Assembly (NCBI GenBank): GCA_025351385.1 | Contig: JANXWA010000014.1 | Span: 1 to 51,056 of the forward strand | DNA length: 51,056 nucleotides | DNA from: Acidimicrobiales bacterium | GTDB taxonomy: Bacteria > Actinomycetota > Acidimicrobiia > Acidimicrobiales > RAAP-2 | Direction: 5' to 3' | In this document: piece by piece, positions 43,269 to 51,007 of the stretch | Numbering within the stretch: position 1 is the first letter of the stretch | Layout: each line of letters begins with the position of its first letter | The notes under the pieces: model-generated | Database searches by the model: none | Seen by the model: the letters and a program-made list of their open reading frames with translations, nothing else | What the model was told of the DNA's origin: nothing | Translations under genes and position numbers: made by a program

Positions 43269-43643
43269 GTGACGTCGAAGTATTTCTCTCGCCGGGCGCT
43301 CGGCCTCCATCTGGCGCTCGCCCTGTGGATCGGCGTGTGCGCCGTGGCGGCGTGGTGGCAGGTCGGCCGCGCGATCGAGGGCAGTTCGCTCAGCTACTTC
43401 TACGCGATCGAGTGGCCGGTCTTTGGCATCTTCGGCGTCCTCGGCTGGTTCGCTCTCTTGAACCTCGAGAAGGTCACCGAACACCAGGAGAAGGCCCGGC
43501 GCGACTACGAGGAGCACAAGCGCTCCGAGGCCCGAGCGGCCCGCGAGGCGAGTGGCGAGCCGGAGGATCCGATCCTCGCCGCCTACAACGACCACCTCGC
43601 CAAGATTGCCTCGTCGCCCAAGAAGAAGCTCTGGGGCCACTGA
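43269..43643 (+). CDS. Two-TM membrane protein with charged coiled tail
   Basis: 124 residues from GTG 43269 (an adjacent GTG 43263 would add two). Two TM segments (ALGLHLALALWIGVCAVAAWW and YAIEWPVFGIFGVLGWFALL) are followed by a highly charged helical tail (EKVTEHQEKARRDYEEHKRSE). One-base overlap with the DUF3817 gene. Location beside the CtaG-like gene hints at respiratory assembly but nothing in the sequence proves it. Confidence 0.7.
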   Translation: MTSKYFSRRALGLHLALALWIGVCAVAAWWQVGRAIEGSSLSYFYAIEWPVFGIFGVLGWFALLNLEKVTEHQEKARRDYEEHKRSEARAAREASGEPEDPILAAYNDHLAKIASSPKKKLWGH

Positions 43644-43969
43644 TGGACCCCGCCTTCCGGCGCTACCGCCTGATGTCGTTCGTCACCGGCACGACGTTGC
43701 TGACACTGTTCGTCACGCTCTTCGTGCACGCGGTGGACCTCACGTTCTGGGAGCACCTGAAGTGGTTCGTCAAGGTCGTAGGCGTCGGACACGGGGTGCT
43801 CCTCTACCCGCTCTACATGGTCACGTGCTTCCAGGTCGTGCTGAAGTTCCATCTCAACGTCGCGCTGCTGGCGCTGATGTTCCTTGCCGGCTTCGTGCCC
43901 GGTCTGGCGTTCTACCTCGAGTACCGGATGCGCCAGCGGCTCTACCCGAGCGGCTTCGAGAGCCCGTGA
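43643..43969 (+). CDS. DUF3817 family membrane protein
   Basis: 108 residues, three TM: FRRYRLMSFVTGTTLLTLFVTLF, VVGVGHGVLLYPLYMVTCF and NVALLALMFLAGFVPGLAFYLEYRM. GHGVLLYPLY and the FYLEYRM exit are hallmarks of DUF3817. Function unknown. Overlaps the previous gene by one base and the GDPD gene by four (GTGA), forming a three-gene operon. Confidence 0.85.
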   Translation: MDPAFRRYRLMSFVTGTTLLTLFVTLFVHAVDLTFWEHLKWFVKVVGVGHGVLLYPLYMVTCFQVVLKFHLNVALLALMFLAGFVPGLAFYLEYRMRQRLYPSGFESP

Positions 43970-44820
43970 CGAGCCCCTGGCTCTCGCGCCGGGTCATCGC
44001 CTACGCCCACCAGGGCGGATCCTTCGAGGGGCCGTCCTCGACGCTCGCGGCGATCGGGTGGTCCCTCGAGGGAGGCGCCACCGCCGTCGAGCTCGACGTC
44101 CACGCCACCCGGGACCGTCGGATCGTCGTGTGCCACGACGAGACCGTCGATCGCACGACCAACCACCACGGCGAGATCGCGGACCTGACCTTGGCGCAGC
44201 TGCGCGATATGGATAACGCCCACTGGTGGATCGCCGGTGAGGCGGTGACCCTTGGGCGCGCCGACGGAGAGTACGTCCATCGCGCGAAGGCGCCCCGGGA
44301 CCGCGACTTCGGCGTCGCGACGCTCGAGGAGGTGTCCGAGAGGTTCCCTGGAGTGCTCTTGAACCTGGACATCAAGCGCTCGAGCCCGGACGTCGAGCCC
44401 TACGAGGAGCTGCTCGCGGACGAACTGCGTCGTCTCGGACGGACCGGCTCGGTCATCGTCGCTTCGTTCCTCGACCACGCCATCCAGGCGTTCCGACTGA
44501 TCGCGCCCGAGGTGGCGACGTCGGCGGCGACGGGCGAGACGGCCGCGTTCTACTTCTCACTCCAGGAGGGCTCGCCGTCCGTCCCGCCGGCCCAGGCGCT
44601 CCAGGTCCCGGCGACCTTCGGCGACGTCACCGTCGTGGACGAACGATTCGTCGTGGCGGCCCACGACGCGGGACTCGCCGTGCACGTCTGGACCATCAAC
44701 GAGGAGGACGAGATGCGAGCGTTGGTCGACCTCGGGGTCGACGGCATCGTCAGCGACAGGCCGACGCGGTTGGCCCAGGTCCTGAAGGAACGGGGCTGCG
44801 CGTGGGACGGGGTGCTGTAG
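43966..44820 (+). CDS. Glycerophosphodiester phosphodiesterase (GDPD family)
   Basis: 284 residues. AHQGGSFEGPSSTLAAI (usual HRG-x-ENT form altered to HQG-x-EGP), VELDVHATRDRRIVVCHDETVDRTTN (metal and catalytic His) and LNLDIKR, then VHVWTINEEDEMRALVDLGVDGIVSDRP. Cleaves glycerophosphodiesters to glycerol-3-phosphate and an alcohol. No signal peptide; cytoplasmic. The altered first motif keeps His and Glu. bL37 lies convergent, eight bases beyond the stop. Confidence 0.9.
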   Translation: MTSPWLSRRVIAYAHQGGSFEGPSSTLAAIGWSLEGGATAVELDVHATRDRRIVVCHDETVDRTTNHHGEIADLTLAQLRDMDNAHWWIAGEAVTLGRADGEYVHRAKAPRDRDFGVATLEEVSERFPGVLLNLDIKRSSPDVEPYEELLADELRRLGRTGSVIVASFLDHAIQAFRLIAPEVATSAATGETAAFYFSLQEGSPSVPPAQALQVPATFGDVTVVDERFVVAAHDAGLAVHVWTINEEDEMRALVDLGVDGIVSDRPTRLAQVLKERGCAWDGVL

Positions 44821-44828
44821 GGGCGGCC

Positions 44829-44912
44829 TTAGCCGCGGCCGCAATTCGGCTTCTTGCCGTGATTGGCCTTCTTCTTTGCGCGAAGCTTGCGCTTTACCGT
44901 CCGCTTTGACAT
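44829..44912 (-). CDS. Ribosomal protein bL37-like, 27 residues
   Basis: ATG 44912 to TAA 44831-44829. The peptide is extremely basic (SKRTVKRKLRAKKK) and ends ANHGKKPNCGRG. The KANHGK(R/K)PN ending is the signature of the tiny actinobacterial large-subunit protein bL37 (about 24 residues in mycobacteria). A TAACCT hexamer lies about eight bases before ATG and no Shine-Dalgarno is clear. Confidence 0.85.
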   Translation of the reverse strand: MSKRTVKRKLRAKKKANHGKKPNCGRG

Positions 44913-44965
44913 AGGTGACAAGGTTACTGGGTGGCGGGTACTTCTGGCCAAACGAGAGGACTTTC

Positions 44966-45829
44966 GTGGAGAACGGCGCGACTACCCGGGGACGACTGGT
45001 CATAGTAGCGACGCCGCTCGGGAACCTGGGCGACATCTCGCGCCGGGCGCTCGAACTCCTCGCCAGCGCCGACCTCGTCTACTGCGAGGACACGCGACGG
45101 TCCAGCACCCTCTTCAGCGCCCACGCGATCCCGGTCCGGGGGCGCCTGCGAGCACTGCACGAGCACAACGAGGCCTCCCTCTGCGAGGAGGTCATTGGCC
45201 ACGTCAGCGAGGGGCGCGTGGTCGTGCTCATCAGCGACGCCGGGACGCCGGGAATCAGCGACCCCGGTTCGCGGGTGGTGGCCGCGGTCGCGGACGCCGG
45301 ACTGGACGTCACCACCGCGCCAGGGCCGTCGGCGGTCGTCGCGGCGCTGTCGATCAGCGGCCTCGCGACCGAGCGCTTCTGCATGGAGGGGTTCGTGCCG
45401 CGCAAGTCCGGCGAGCGCGAGCGGCTCTACGCGCAGTGGGGGCGCGAGACGCGCACGATCGTCTTCTACGAGTCGCCCCAGCGACTGGCGGCGACGCTCG
45501 CCGAGATGGCCGTGCACTTCGCCACGCGGCGGGTCTGCGTGGCCCGCGAGATCACCAAGCTCCACGAGGAGGTGCTGCGCGGGACGGTCGCCGAGGTGGC
45601 GGCCCTGCTCGGTGCGCGCGACGTCCTCGGCGAGGTCGTCGTCGTGCTCGAGGGCGGCCACGCTGAGGTGCCGGTCGACGACGCGGTGATCGGCGCCGCG
45701 CTGGCCGAGCAGTTCGCCCAGGGGGTCTCCACGCGCGACGCGGTGTCGTTCGTCGCCGAGTCGCTCGGGGTGGCGCGCCGGGTCGTCTACCAGCTCGCGC
45801 TGGAACGGCGGGCTGACGAGGGCCGTTGA
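44966..45829 (+). CDS. rsmI: 16S rRNA 2'-O-methyltransferase RsmI
   Basis: 287 residues. VIVATPLGNLGDISRRALELL, YCEDTRRSSTL, LISDAGTPGISDPGSRVV and APGPSAVVAALSISGL are all RsmI hallmarks; it methylates the C1402 ribose. GTG 44966 is chosen because GAGAGGA ends five bases upstream. 17 bases before metG. Confidence 0.95.
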   Translation: MENGATTRGRLVIVATPLGNLGDISRRALELLASADLVYCEDTRRSSTLFSAHAIPVRGRLRALHEHNEASLCEEVIGHVSEGRVVVLISDAGTPGISDPGSRVVAAVADAGLDVTTAPGPSAVVAALSISGLATERFCMEGFVPRKSGERERLYAQWGRETRTIVFYESPQRLAATLAEMAVHFATRRVCVAREITKLHEEVLRGTVAEVAALLGARDVLGEVVVVLEGGHAEVPVDDAVIGAALAEQFAQGVSTRDAVSFVAESLGVARRVVYQLALERRADEGR

Positions 45830-45834
45830 TTCAG

Positions 45835-45840
45835 TACCCT
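45835..45840 (+). promoter_or_regulatory. Probable leaderless -10 (TACCCT) for metG
   Basis: TACCCT, then TGACGG, then ATG 45847. The hexamer overlaps the spacer right after rsmI, so metG may have its own leaderless transcript. Confidence 0.5.
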
Positions 45841-45846
45841 TGACGG

Positions 45847-47379
45847 ATGGGTCGCTTCTACATCACCACCCCGATCTACTACGTCAATGACGCCCCGCAC
45901 GTCGGCCACGCCTACTGCACCGTCAACGCCGACGCAATGGCGAGATGGCACCGACTCATCGGCGACGAGACGAAGTTCCTGACGGGGACCGACGAGCACG
46001 GCCAGAAGGTGGCCGACGCCGCGGCGAAGAACGACATGTCGGCGCGCGACTGGACGGACCGGTACTCGGCGCGCTTCCGCGAGGCCTGGGACGCCCTCGA
46101 CATCAGCTACGACGACTTCATCCGAACGACCGAACCCCGTCACTACGAGAGCGTGCAGAGGTTCCTCACCGCGATCTACGACAACGGCTTCATCTACAAG
46201 GACGTCTACAAGGGCCTCTACTGCGTGAGCTGCGAGGACTACTTCACGCCCGAGGCGAGCGTCGACGGCAACTGCCCGATCCACGGCCGACCACTCATCG
46301 AGATGGAAGAGGAGAACTGGTTCTTTCGTCTGAGCGCCTTCGAGGACCGGCTCCTGGCGCACTACGCCGACCATCCCGGCTTCGTCACCCCCGAGACCAA
46401 GCGCAACGAGGCCTACTCGTTCATCAAGGGGGGGCTGCGCGACATCTCAATCACGCGCACCTCGATCTCGTGGGGCGTGCCGGTGCCCTGGGACGACCAG
46501 CACGTCTTCTACGTCTGGTACGACGCGCTGATCAACTACCTGACCGCCATTGGCTACGGCCGCGACGACGACGAGGTCGCCCAGTGGTGGCCCCACTCGC
46601 ACCACCTCATCGGCAAGGAGATCATCCGCTTCCACTGCGTGTGGTGGCCGGCGATGTGCATGGCCGCCGGCCTCGAGCCGGTCAGCCACGTCCAGGTCCA
46701 CGGGTGGCTGCTCATCGGCGGTCAGAAGCTCTCCAAGACCATGGCCGCCGAGGGCGAGTTGCGGCTCAGCGACATCGCGCCGGTGATGCTGACCAACGAG
46801 TTCGGCGTCGATCCGGTCCGCTACTACCTGCTGCGCGAGACGTCGCTCGGCAACGACGGCGAGTTCTCCCACGAGGGCATCACCCAGCGCTACAACACCG
46901 ACCTCGCGAACAACCTCGGCAACCTCGTGGCGCGCGTGACGGCGGTGGTGAGCTCCAAGTGCGCCGGCGTCGGACCGGCGGCGCAGGCCGACTCGGCGTT
47001 GCGCGCCGAGGCCGAGCGGGCGATCCGCGAGACGGCCGACGGGTGGAACCGCTTCGCCCCCCAGAGCGCCCTCGAGGCGACGTGGGGCCTCATCGGCGCG
47101 ACGAACGCCTACCTCGAGACGACGGCCCCGTGGAAGATGGAGCCCGGACCCGAGGTGGACGCCGTGCTGGGCAACGCCCTCGAGGCGATCCGGCTCGTGG
47201 CGATCCTCGCGACGCCGGCGATGCCGGGCGTCTGCGAGGAGATCTGGCGTCGCATCGGACTGGACGGCTCGCCCAGTTCGCGACCATTCGACGAGGGCGC
47301 CACGTGGGGCCAGTACCGGGGCGGCACGAAGGTCGAGCGGGGTGAGCCGCTCTTCCCGCGGATCGCGACCGACCAATGA
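45847..47379 (+). CDS. metG: Methionyl-tRNA synthetase
   Basis: 510 residues, class I. HIGH box PHVGHAYCTV, KMSKS box QKLSKTMA, connective zinc knuckle CVSCEDYF...CPIHGRP with one usual Cys replaced by His, and the helical anticodon domain with WKMEPGPEVDAVLGNALEAIR. No C-terminal tRNA-binding OB domain, as in short actinobacterial enzymes. Stop overlaps tatD by four bases. Confidence 0.96.
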   Translation: MGRFYITTPIYYVNDAPHVGHAYCTVNADAMARWHRLIGDETKFLTGTDEHGQKVADAAAKNDMSARDWTDRYSARFREAWDALDISYDDFIRTTEPRHYESVQRFLTAIYDNGFIYKDVYKGLYCVSCEDYFTPEASVDGNCPIHGRPLIEMEEENWFFRLSAFEDRLLAHYADHPGFVTPETKRNEAYSFIKGGLRDISITRTSISWGVPVPWDDQHVFYVWYDALINYLTAIGYGRDDDEVAQWWPHSHHLIGKEIIRFHCVWWPAMCMAAGLEPVSHVQVHGWLLIGGQKLSKTMAAEGELRLSDIAPVMLTNEFGVDPVRYYLLRETSLGNDGEFSHEGITQRYNTDLANNLGNLVARVTAVVSSKCAGVGPAAQADSALRAEAERAIRETADGWNRFAPQSALEATWGLIGATNAYLETTAPWKMEPGPEVDAVLGNALEAIRLVAILATPAMPGVCEEIWRRIGLDGSPSSRPFDEGATWGQYRGGTKVERGEPLFPRIATDQ

Positions 47380-48170
47380 GCCACTGGACCGACGCCCACT
47401 GTCACCTGCAGGACCAGTTCCTCACCGAGGACGGCCGGGTGTCCGACGACGTGCGCGAGACCCTTGCGCGCGCCTACGACGGCGGCGTCGACCGGGTCGT
47501 GGTGATCGGCACCGACGAGACGACCTCGCGCGAGGCCCTGGCCCTGACCACGCTCCCGGGGCCGGTCGAGATCTACGCGACCGTCGGGCTGCACCCCCAC
47601 GAGGCGGCGAGCGACGTGGCCCCAATCGTTGACCTGGCCCGCACCGGCCACGAGAAGCTGGTCGGCATCGGCGAGTGCGGGCTCGACTACTTCTACGAGC
47701 ACGCCCCGCGAGCGGACCAGCGTCGGGCCTTCGCGACCCAGATCGCCCTCGCCCACGAGCTGGACCTCGCCCTCGTGATCCACGCGCGCGACGCCTTCGA
47801 CGACCTCTTCGAGGTCTTGAGGAGTGAGGGCGTGCCGGCACGCACGGTGGTGCACTGCTTCACCGGCGACACCGACGACGCGCTGGCCTGCCTCGAGTTG
47901 GGCTGTGACATCTCGGTCTCGGGGGTCGTGACCTTCAAGAACGCCGGTTCGCTGCGCGAGGCGGTGCGCGCCGTGCCCCTCGACCGGCTCCACGTCGAAA
48001 CGGACAGCCCGTTCCTCGCGCCGGTGCCGTACCGCGGCAAGACGAACGAGCCGGCGTACGTGACAGTGGTGGGTGAGTACGTGGCCGAGCTGCGCGGAAT
48101 CGGCTTCAAGGAGCTGCGCGACGCGACCTACGCCAACACGGCACGACTCTTCGGCCTTCCAGACCGATAA
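47376..48170 (+). CDS. tatD: TatD-family metal-dependent DNase
   Basis: 264 residues, TIM-barrel amidohydrolase fold. DAHCHLQD, GLHPHEAA, GIGECGLDYFYEHAPRADQRRAF, HARDAF, VHCFTGD and ETDSPFLAPVPYRGKTNEP supply all metal ligands. Magnesium-dependent 3'-5' nuclease family. ATGA overlap with metG. Followed by the PASTA/DPBB gene after 61 bases. Confidence 0.95.
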   Translation: MSHWTDAHCHLQDQFLTEDGRVSDDVRETLARAYDGGVDRVVVIGTDETTSREALALTTLPGPVEIYATVGLHPHEAASDVAPIVDLARTGHEKLVGIGECGLDYFYEHAPRADQRRAFATQIALAHELDLALVIHARDAFDDLFEVLRSEGVPARTVVHCFTGDTDDALACLELGCDISVSGVVTFKNAGSLREAVRAVPLDRLHVETDSPFLAPVPYRGKTNEPAYVTVVGEYVAELRGIGFKELRDATYANTARLFGLPDR

Positions 48171-48231
48171 ACCGGCTCTGTTCAGGTAGTTTGACGCTAC
48201 CTTCGGGTCCGAGTTGTTTCCGGAGGCCCCC

Positions 48232-49305
48232 TTGCCTAGCGTTGGAGGGCGGGGAGTTCGCTATCGACCCGCTGTCCTGGTGGAGGGTGGAGTTCTGGGG
48301 ACATCAATACGGCGGGCGCCCGGTCGCCCGTTGCCGTCTTTGACCGTGGTCGCCGCACTGGTGTTCTCGCTGGTCCTCACTGCGCCACTCGACGCCGGCG
48401 CCGCGCCCGCGCACGCCCCTCGGCACATGCCCCGCCTGATCGGGCTCTCCCGCGCGCAGGTCTTCGCGAGCATGAAGACGGCGCAGCTGTACTTCTCGAC
48501 CCGCGGCCCGGGATCGGCCACGGGCACGTGGAGCGTCGTCGTGGCGCAGAGGCCGGCCCCGGGGACGATGGTCGCCTGGCACTCCCAAGCCGCGCTCACG
48601 GTGGCTACGACCTCGCCGCACGGACCGCGCCGCGTCCCCCGCCTGATCGGCCTGTCGAGGGCCCGGACGTTCGCCGTCATGAAGCGGGCCCAGCTGTACT
48701 TCTCGACCCGCGGACCAGGGAGTTCGACCGGAAAATGGGTCATCGTGCTGCACCAGTCACCGGCCCCGGGGACCCGAGTCGCCTGGCACGCCACGGTGAG
48801 GCTCGCCGTCTCGACCAAGCGGCCCAAGCCCCGCACGACGGTGAGGACGACCACCACCACCGTCCGGCGCACGACCACGACGACGTCGAAGAAGGCGACG
48901 ACCACCACGACCTCGACCACCACCACGACGACGGTCCCGGTCACGACCACCACGTACCCCGGCGAGACCACTACGACGACGTCGACGCCACCCACGACCA
49001 CCACGACCTCGACGACCACCACGACGGTGCGCGTGACGACGACCACCGTGAAGAGGAAGCCCGTGCGCTACCGGATCGGCGTCGCCACGTGGTATTCGTA
49101 CGTGCCGGGCCACTGCGCGACGTGGTACCTGCCCTTCGGCACGCGGATCCGGGTCCTCGATCTGAAGACCGGTCACTCGGTCACCTGTATCGTGACCGAC
49201 CGCGAGGCGGCCCACGGCAACCGGGTGGTCGACCTCTCCGAGACCGAGTTCGCCAAGCTCGCGCCACTGCACGTTGGGGTCATTGCGGTAAAAGTGTCCT
49301 GGTGA
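48232..49305 (+). CDS. Secreted PASTA-PASTA-Thr linker-RlpA/3D-like double-psi beta-barrel protein (at rpfB position)
   Basis: 357 residues. TTG 48232 has GGAGG five bases upstream. A signal segment (PSLTVVAALVFSLVLTAPLDAGA) leads to two PASTA-like repeats (PRLIGLSRAQVFASMK...APGT and PRLIGLSRARTFAVMK...APGT), then a Thr-rich linker of about 70 residues, then ATWYSYVPGHCATWYLPFGTRIRVLDLKTGHSVTCIVTDREAAHGNRVVDLSETEFAKLA. The last part is an RlpA-type DPBB with the VxDR Asp and RVxDLS signature, so peptidoglycan binding or lytic cleavage is likely. Between tatD and rsmA, where actinobacteria usually carry rpfB and Bacillus carries yabE. Overlaps rsmA by four bases. Confidence 0.88.
   Translation: MPSVGGRGVRYRPAVLVEGGVLGTSIRRAPGRPLPSLTVVAALVFSLVLTAPLDAGAAPAHAPRHMPRLIGLSRAQVFASMKTAQLYFSTRGPGSATGTWSVVVAQRPAPGTMVAWHSQAALTVATTSPHGPRRVPRLIGLSRARTFAVMKRAQLYFSTRGPGSSTGKWVIVLHQSPAPGTRVAWHATVRLAVSTKRPKPRTTVRTTTTTVRRTTTTTSKKATTTTTSTTTTTTVPVTTTTYPGETTTTTSTPPTTTTTSTTTTTVRVTTTTVKRKPVRYRIGVATWYSYVPGHCATWYLPFGTRIRVLDLKTGHSVTCIVTDREAAHGNRVVDLSETEFAKLAPLHVGVIAVKVSW
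48421..48813 (+). repeat. Internal duplication: two PASTA-coding units
   Basis: The units at about 48424-48606 and 48637-48813 are alike at nucleotide as well as protein level, including identical long runs such as CAGCTGTACTTCTCGACCCG in both. This points to a recent duplication or gene conversion. Confidence 0.85.
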
Positions 49306-50117
49306 CCCACACCCGCACCGAACTCGCCGCGCTGCTCGAGGCCCACGGACTTCGCCCGTCGCGCGCACTCGGCCAGAACTTCGTGGTCGACCCCAACACC
49401 GTGCGGCGAATCGCGCGCCTCGCCGAGGTTGGCGCGGGCGACCTCGTGCTCGAGATCGGGGCCGGGCTCGGGTCCTTGACCCTGGCGCTGCTCGAAACGG
49501 GGGCCGAGGTCCACGCCATGGAGGTCGACCGTTACCTCCTCGAGCCGTTGCGCTCGGTGGTCGAGTCCCGCGGAGCCGTCGTGCACCACGCCGACGCCCT
49601 CACGGCCGACTATGACGCGATCCTCGCCGGTCGCGAGGCGGTCATCGTCGCGAACCTCCCCTACAACGTGGCGACGCCGCTCGTGCTCCACCTGCTCGAA
49701 GCCGAACCGCTGGTGCGACGGATGCTCGTCATGGTCCAGCGCGAAGTGGGCGAGCGCTTCGCCGCGCAGGCCGGCGACGAGGCCTACGGCGCCGCGTCAC
49801 TGCGGCTGCAGTACTTCGCCGACGCTCGCGTCGTGGGCAAGGTCGCGCCGACGGTCTTCCTGCCTCGGCCCAACGTGGACTCGGCCCTGGTCTCGATCGT
49901 GCGCCGTGAGCGGGTGCGCATCGACCCGCAACTCGTGAGTGAGGCCGACCTCTTCGAGGTGATCCGCACCTCGTTCGGCCACCGTCGCAAGATGCTGCGC
50001 CGATCGCTCGCCGGCTGGGTGACCGACGGCGTCTTCGCACGTGCGCAGGTCGAAGAGACCCGCCGGCCCGAGGAACTGACCCTCGAAGAGTTCGCGCGAC
50101 TGGCGGCCGCCCGGTGA
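49302..50117 (+). CDS. rsmA: 16S rRNA adenine dimethyltransferase RsmA (KsgA)
   Basis: 271 residues. LRPSRALGQNFVVDPNTVRRI, motif I VLEIGAGLGSLTLALLE, DALTADYDAIL, and catalytic NLPYNVATPLVLHLL. Dimethylates the two adjacent adenines near the 3' end of 16S rRNA. GTG 49302 overlaps the previous stop and its own stop overlaps ispE (GTGA), giving a coupled rpfB-like position-rsmA-ispE run. Confidence 0.96.
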   Translation: MTHTRTELAALLEAHGLRPSRALGQNFVVDPNTVRRIARLAEVGAGDLVLEIGAGLGSLTLALLETGAEVHAMEVDRYLLEPLRSVVESRGAVVHHADALTADYDAILAGREAVIVANLPYNVATPLVLHLLEAEPLVRRMLVMVQREVGERFAAQAGDEAYGAASLRLQYFADARVVGKVAPTVFLPRPNVDSALVSIVRRERVRIDPQLVSEADLFEVIRTSFGHRRKMLRRSLAGWVTDGVFARAQVEETRRPEELTLEEFARLAAAR

Positions 50118-50878
50118 CCGGGGGCGTTGAGAGATTGTCGGCCCGAGCCAAGCTCACCTGGCACCTCGAGGTCACCGGGCGGCGCGCCGACGGGTATCAC
50201 GAGCTGCGCAGCGAGATGACGACCATCGGACTGAGCGACGAAGTCCTCGTCGAGGAGGGCGCCGACTACCTCACGGTCGTGAGCCCGTTCCGAGTGTCGG
50301 TGCCCGCGGACGACACCAACATCGTCGCGCGGGCGCTGCGCCTGGTCGGTCGGCGCGCCGGGGTGAGAATCGACAAGTCGATCCCGGTCGGCGGGGGACT
50401 CGGCGGCGGCAGCGCCGACGCCGCGGCGATCCTGCGCTGGGCCGGGGGCGTCGAGCCGGAGCGGGCGGTGACGCTCGGTGGCGACGTGCCGTTCTGCCAG
50501 CTCGGTGGCCGGGCGCTGGTGGAGGGCGTCGGCGAGCGCCTGACGCCCCTCGCCTTCGAGCAGCGTTGGGTGACGTTGATCATGCCCGACTTCGGGGTCA
50601 GCACCGCGGACTGCTACCGCGCCTACGACGAGTTGCGGAACAGTGGCTGGACGCCGGGGAGCTCGAACCACCTCGAGACTCCCGCCGGCGTGGTCGAGCC
50701 GAGGCTCCGCTCGACTATCGAGTGGCTTCGCGCGGAGTTGGGCCCGGGCGTGCAGTTGGCCGGGTCGGGATCGACGATGTTCGTGGAGGGACGCCTGGAC
50801 CAGGACCGGGGCCACTGGGACATGACCGGCCCCGCGGGCCCTCTCCAGGTTCTTCAGACCACCACGACGCCCAACTAG
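50114..50878 (+). CDS. ispE: 4-diphosphocytidyl-2-C-methyl-D-erythritol kinase
   Basis: 254 residues, GHMP kinase, MEP isoprenoid pathway. ARAKLTWHLEVTGRRADGYHEL (Lys), ATP loop PVGGGLGGGSADAAAILR, LGGDVPFCQLGGRALVEG (catalytic Asp) and LAGSGSTMFV. Slightly short for the family owing to trimmed loops. GTG overlaps rsmA. Confidence 0.94.
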   Translation: MTGGVERLSARAKLTWHLEVTGRRADGYHELRSEMTTIGLSDEVLVEEGADYLTVVSPFRVSVPADDTNIVARALRLVGRRAGVRIDKSIPVGGGLGGGSADAAAILRWAGGVEPERAVTLGGDVPFCQLGGRALVEGVGERLTPLAFEQRWVTLIMPDFGVSTADCYRAYDELRNSGWTPGSSNHLETPAGVVEPRLRSTIEWLRAELGPGVQLAGSGSTMFVEGRLDQDRGHWDMTGPAGPLQVLQTTTTPN

Positions 50879-50890
50879 GCGTCGGCGAGA

Positions 50891-51007
50891 CTATTTACCG
50901 GCGGCGCGACGCTGGAAGCGGGTTCGCTTCAGCATCTTCTTGTGCTTCTTCTTGCGCATGCGCTTGCGGCGCTTCTTGATTAGCGAACCCATAAGGGGAA
51001 CGACCAT
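50891..51007 (-). CDS. Ribosomal protein bS22-like (AURKAIP1/COX24 domain), 38 residues
   Basis: The minus-strand frame encodes [20 protein letters not shown] followed by [13 protein letters not shown], nearly the mycobacterial small-subunit protein bS22. ATG 51007 has AAAAGGG just upstream and adds MVVPL; ATG 50992 would give the standard MGS start without a ribosome site. Stop TAG 50893-50891, convergent with ispE 12 bases away. Confidence 0.88.
   Translation of the reverse strand: MVVPLMGSLIKKRRKRMRKKKHKKMLKRTRFQRRAAGK

Noticed and set aside
48841-49045. ACC/ACG-rich tract considered as a microsatellite or CRISPR-like repeat
   Set aside because: It is the Thr-rich linker codons of the secreted PASTA-DPBB protein; no regular spacer structure.
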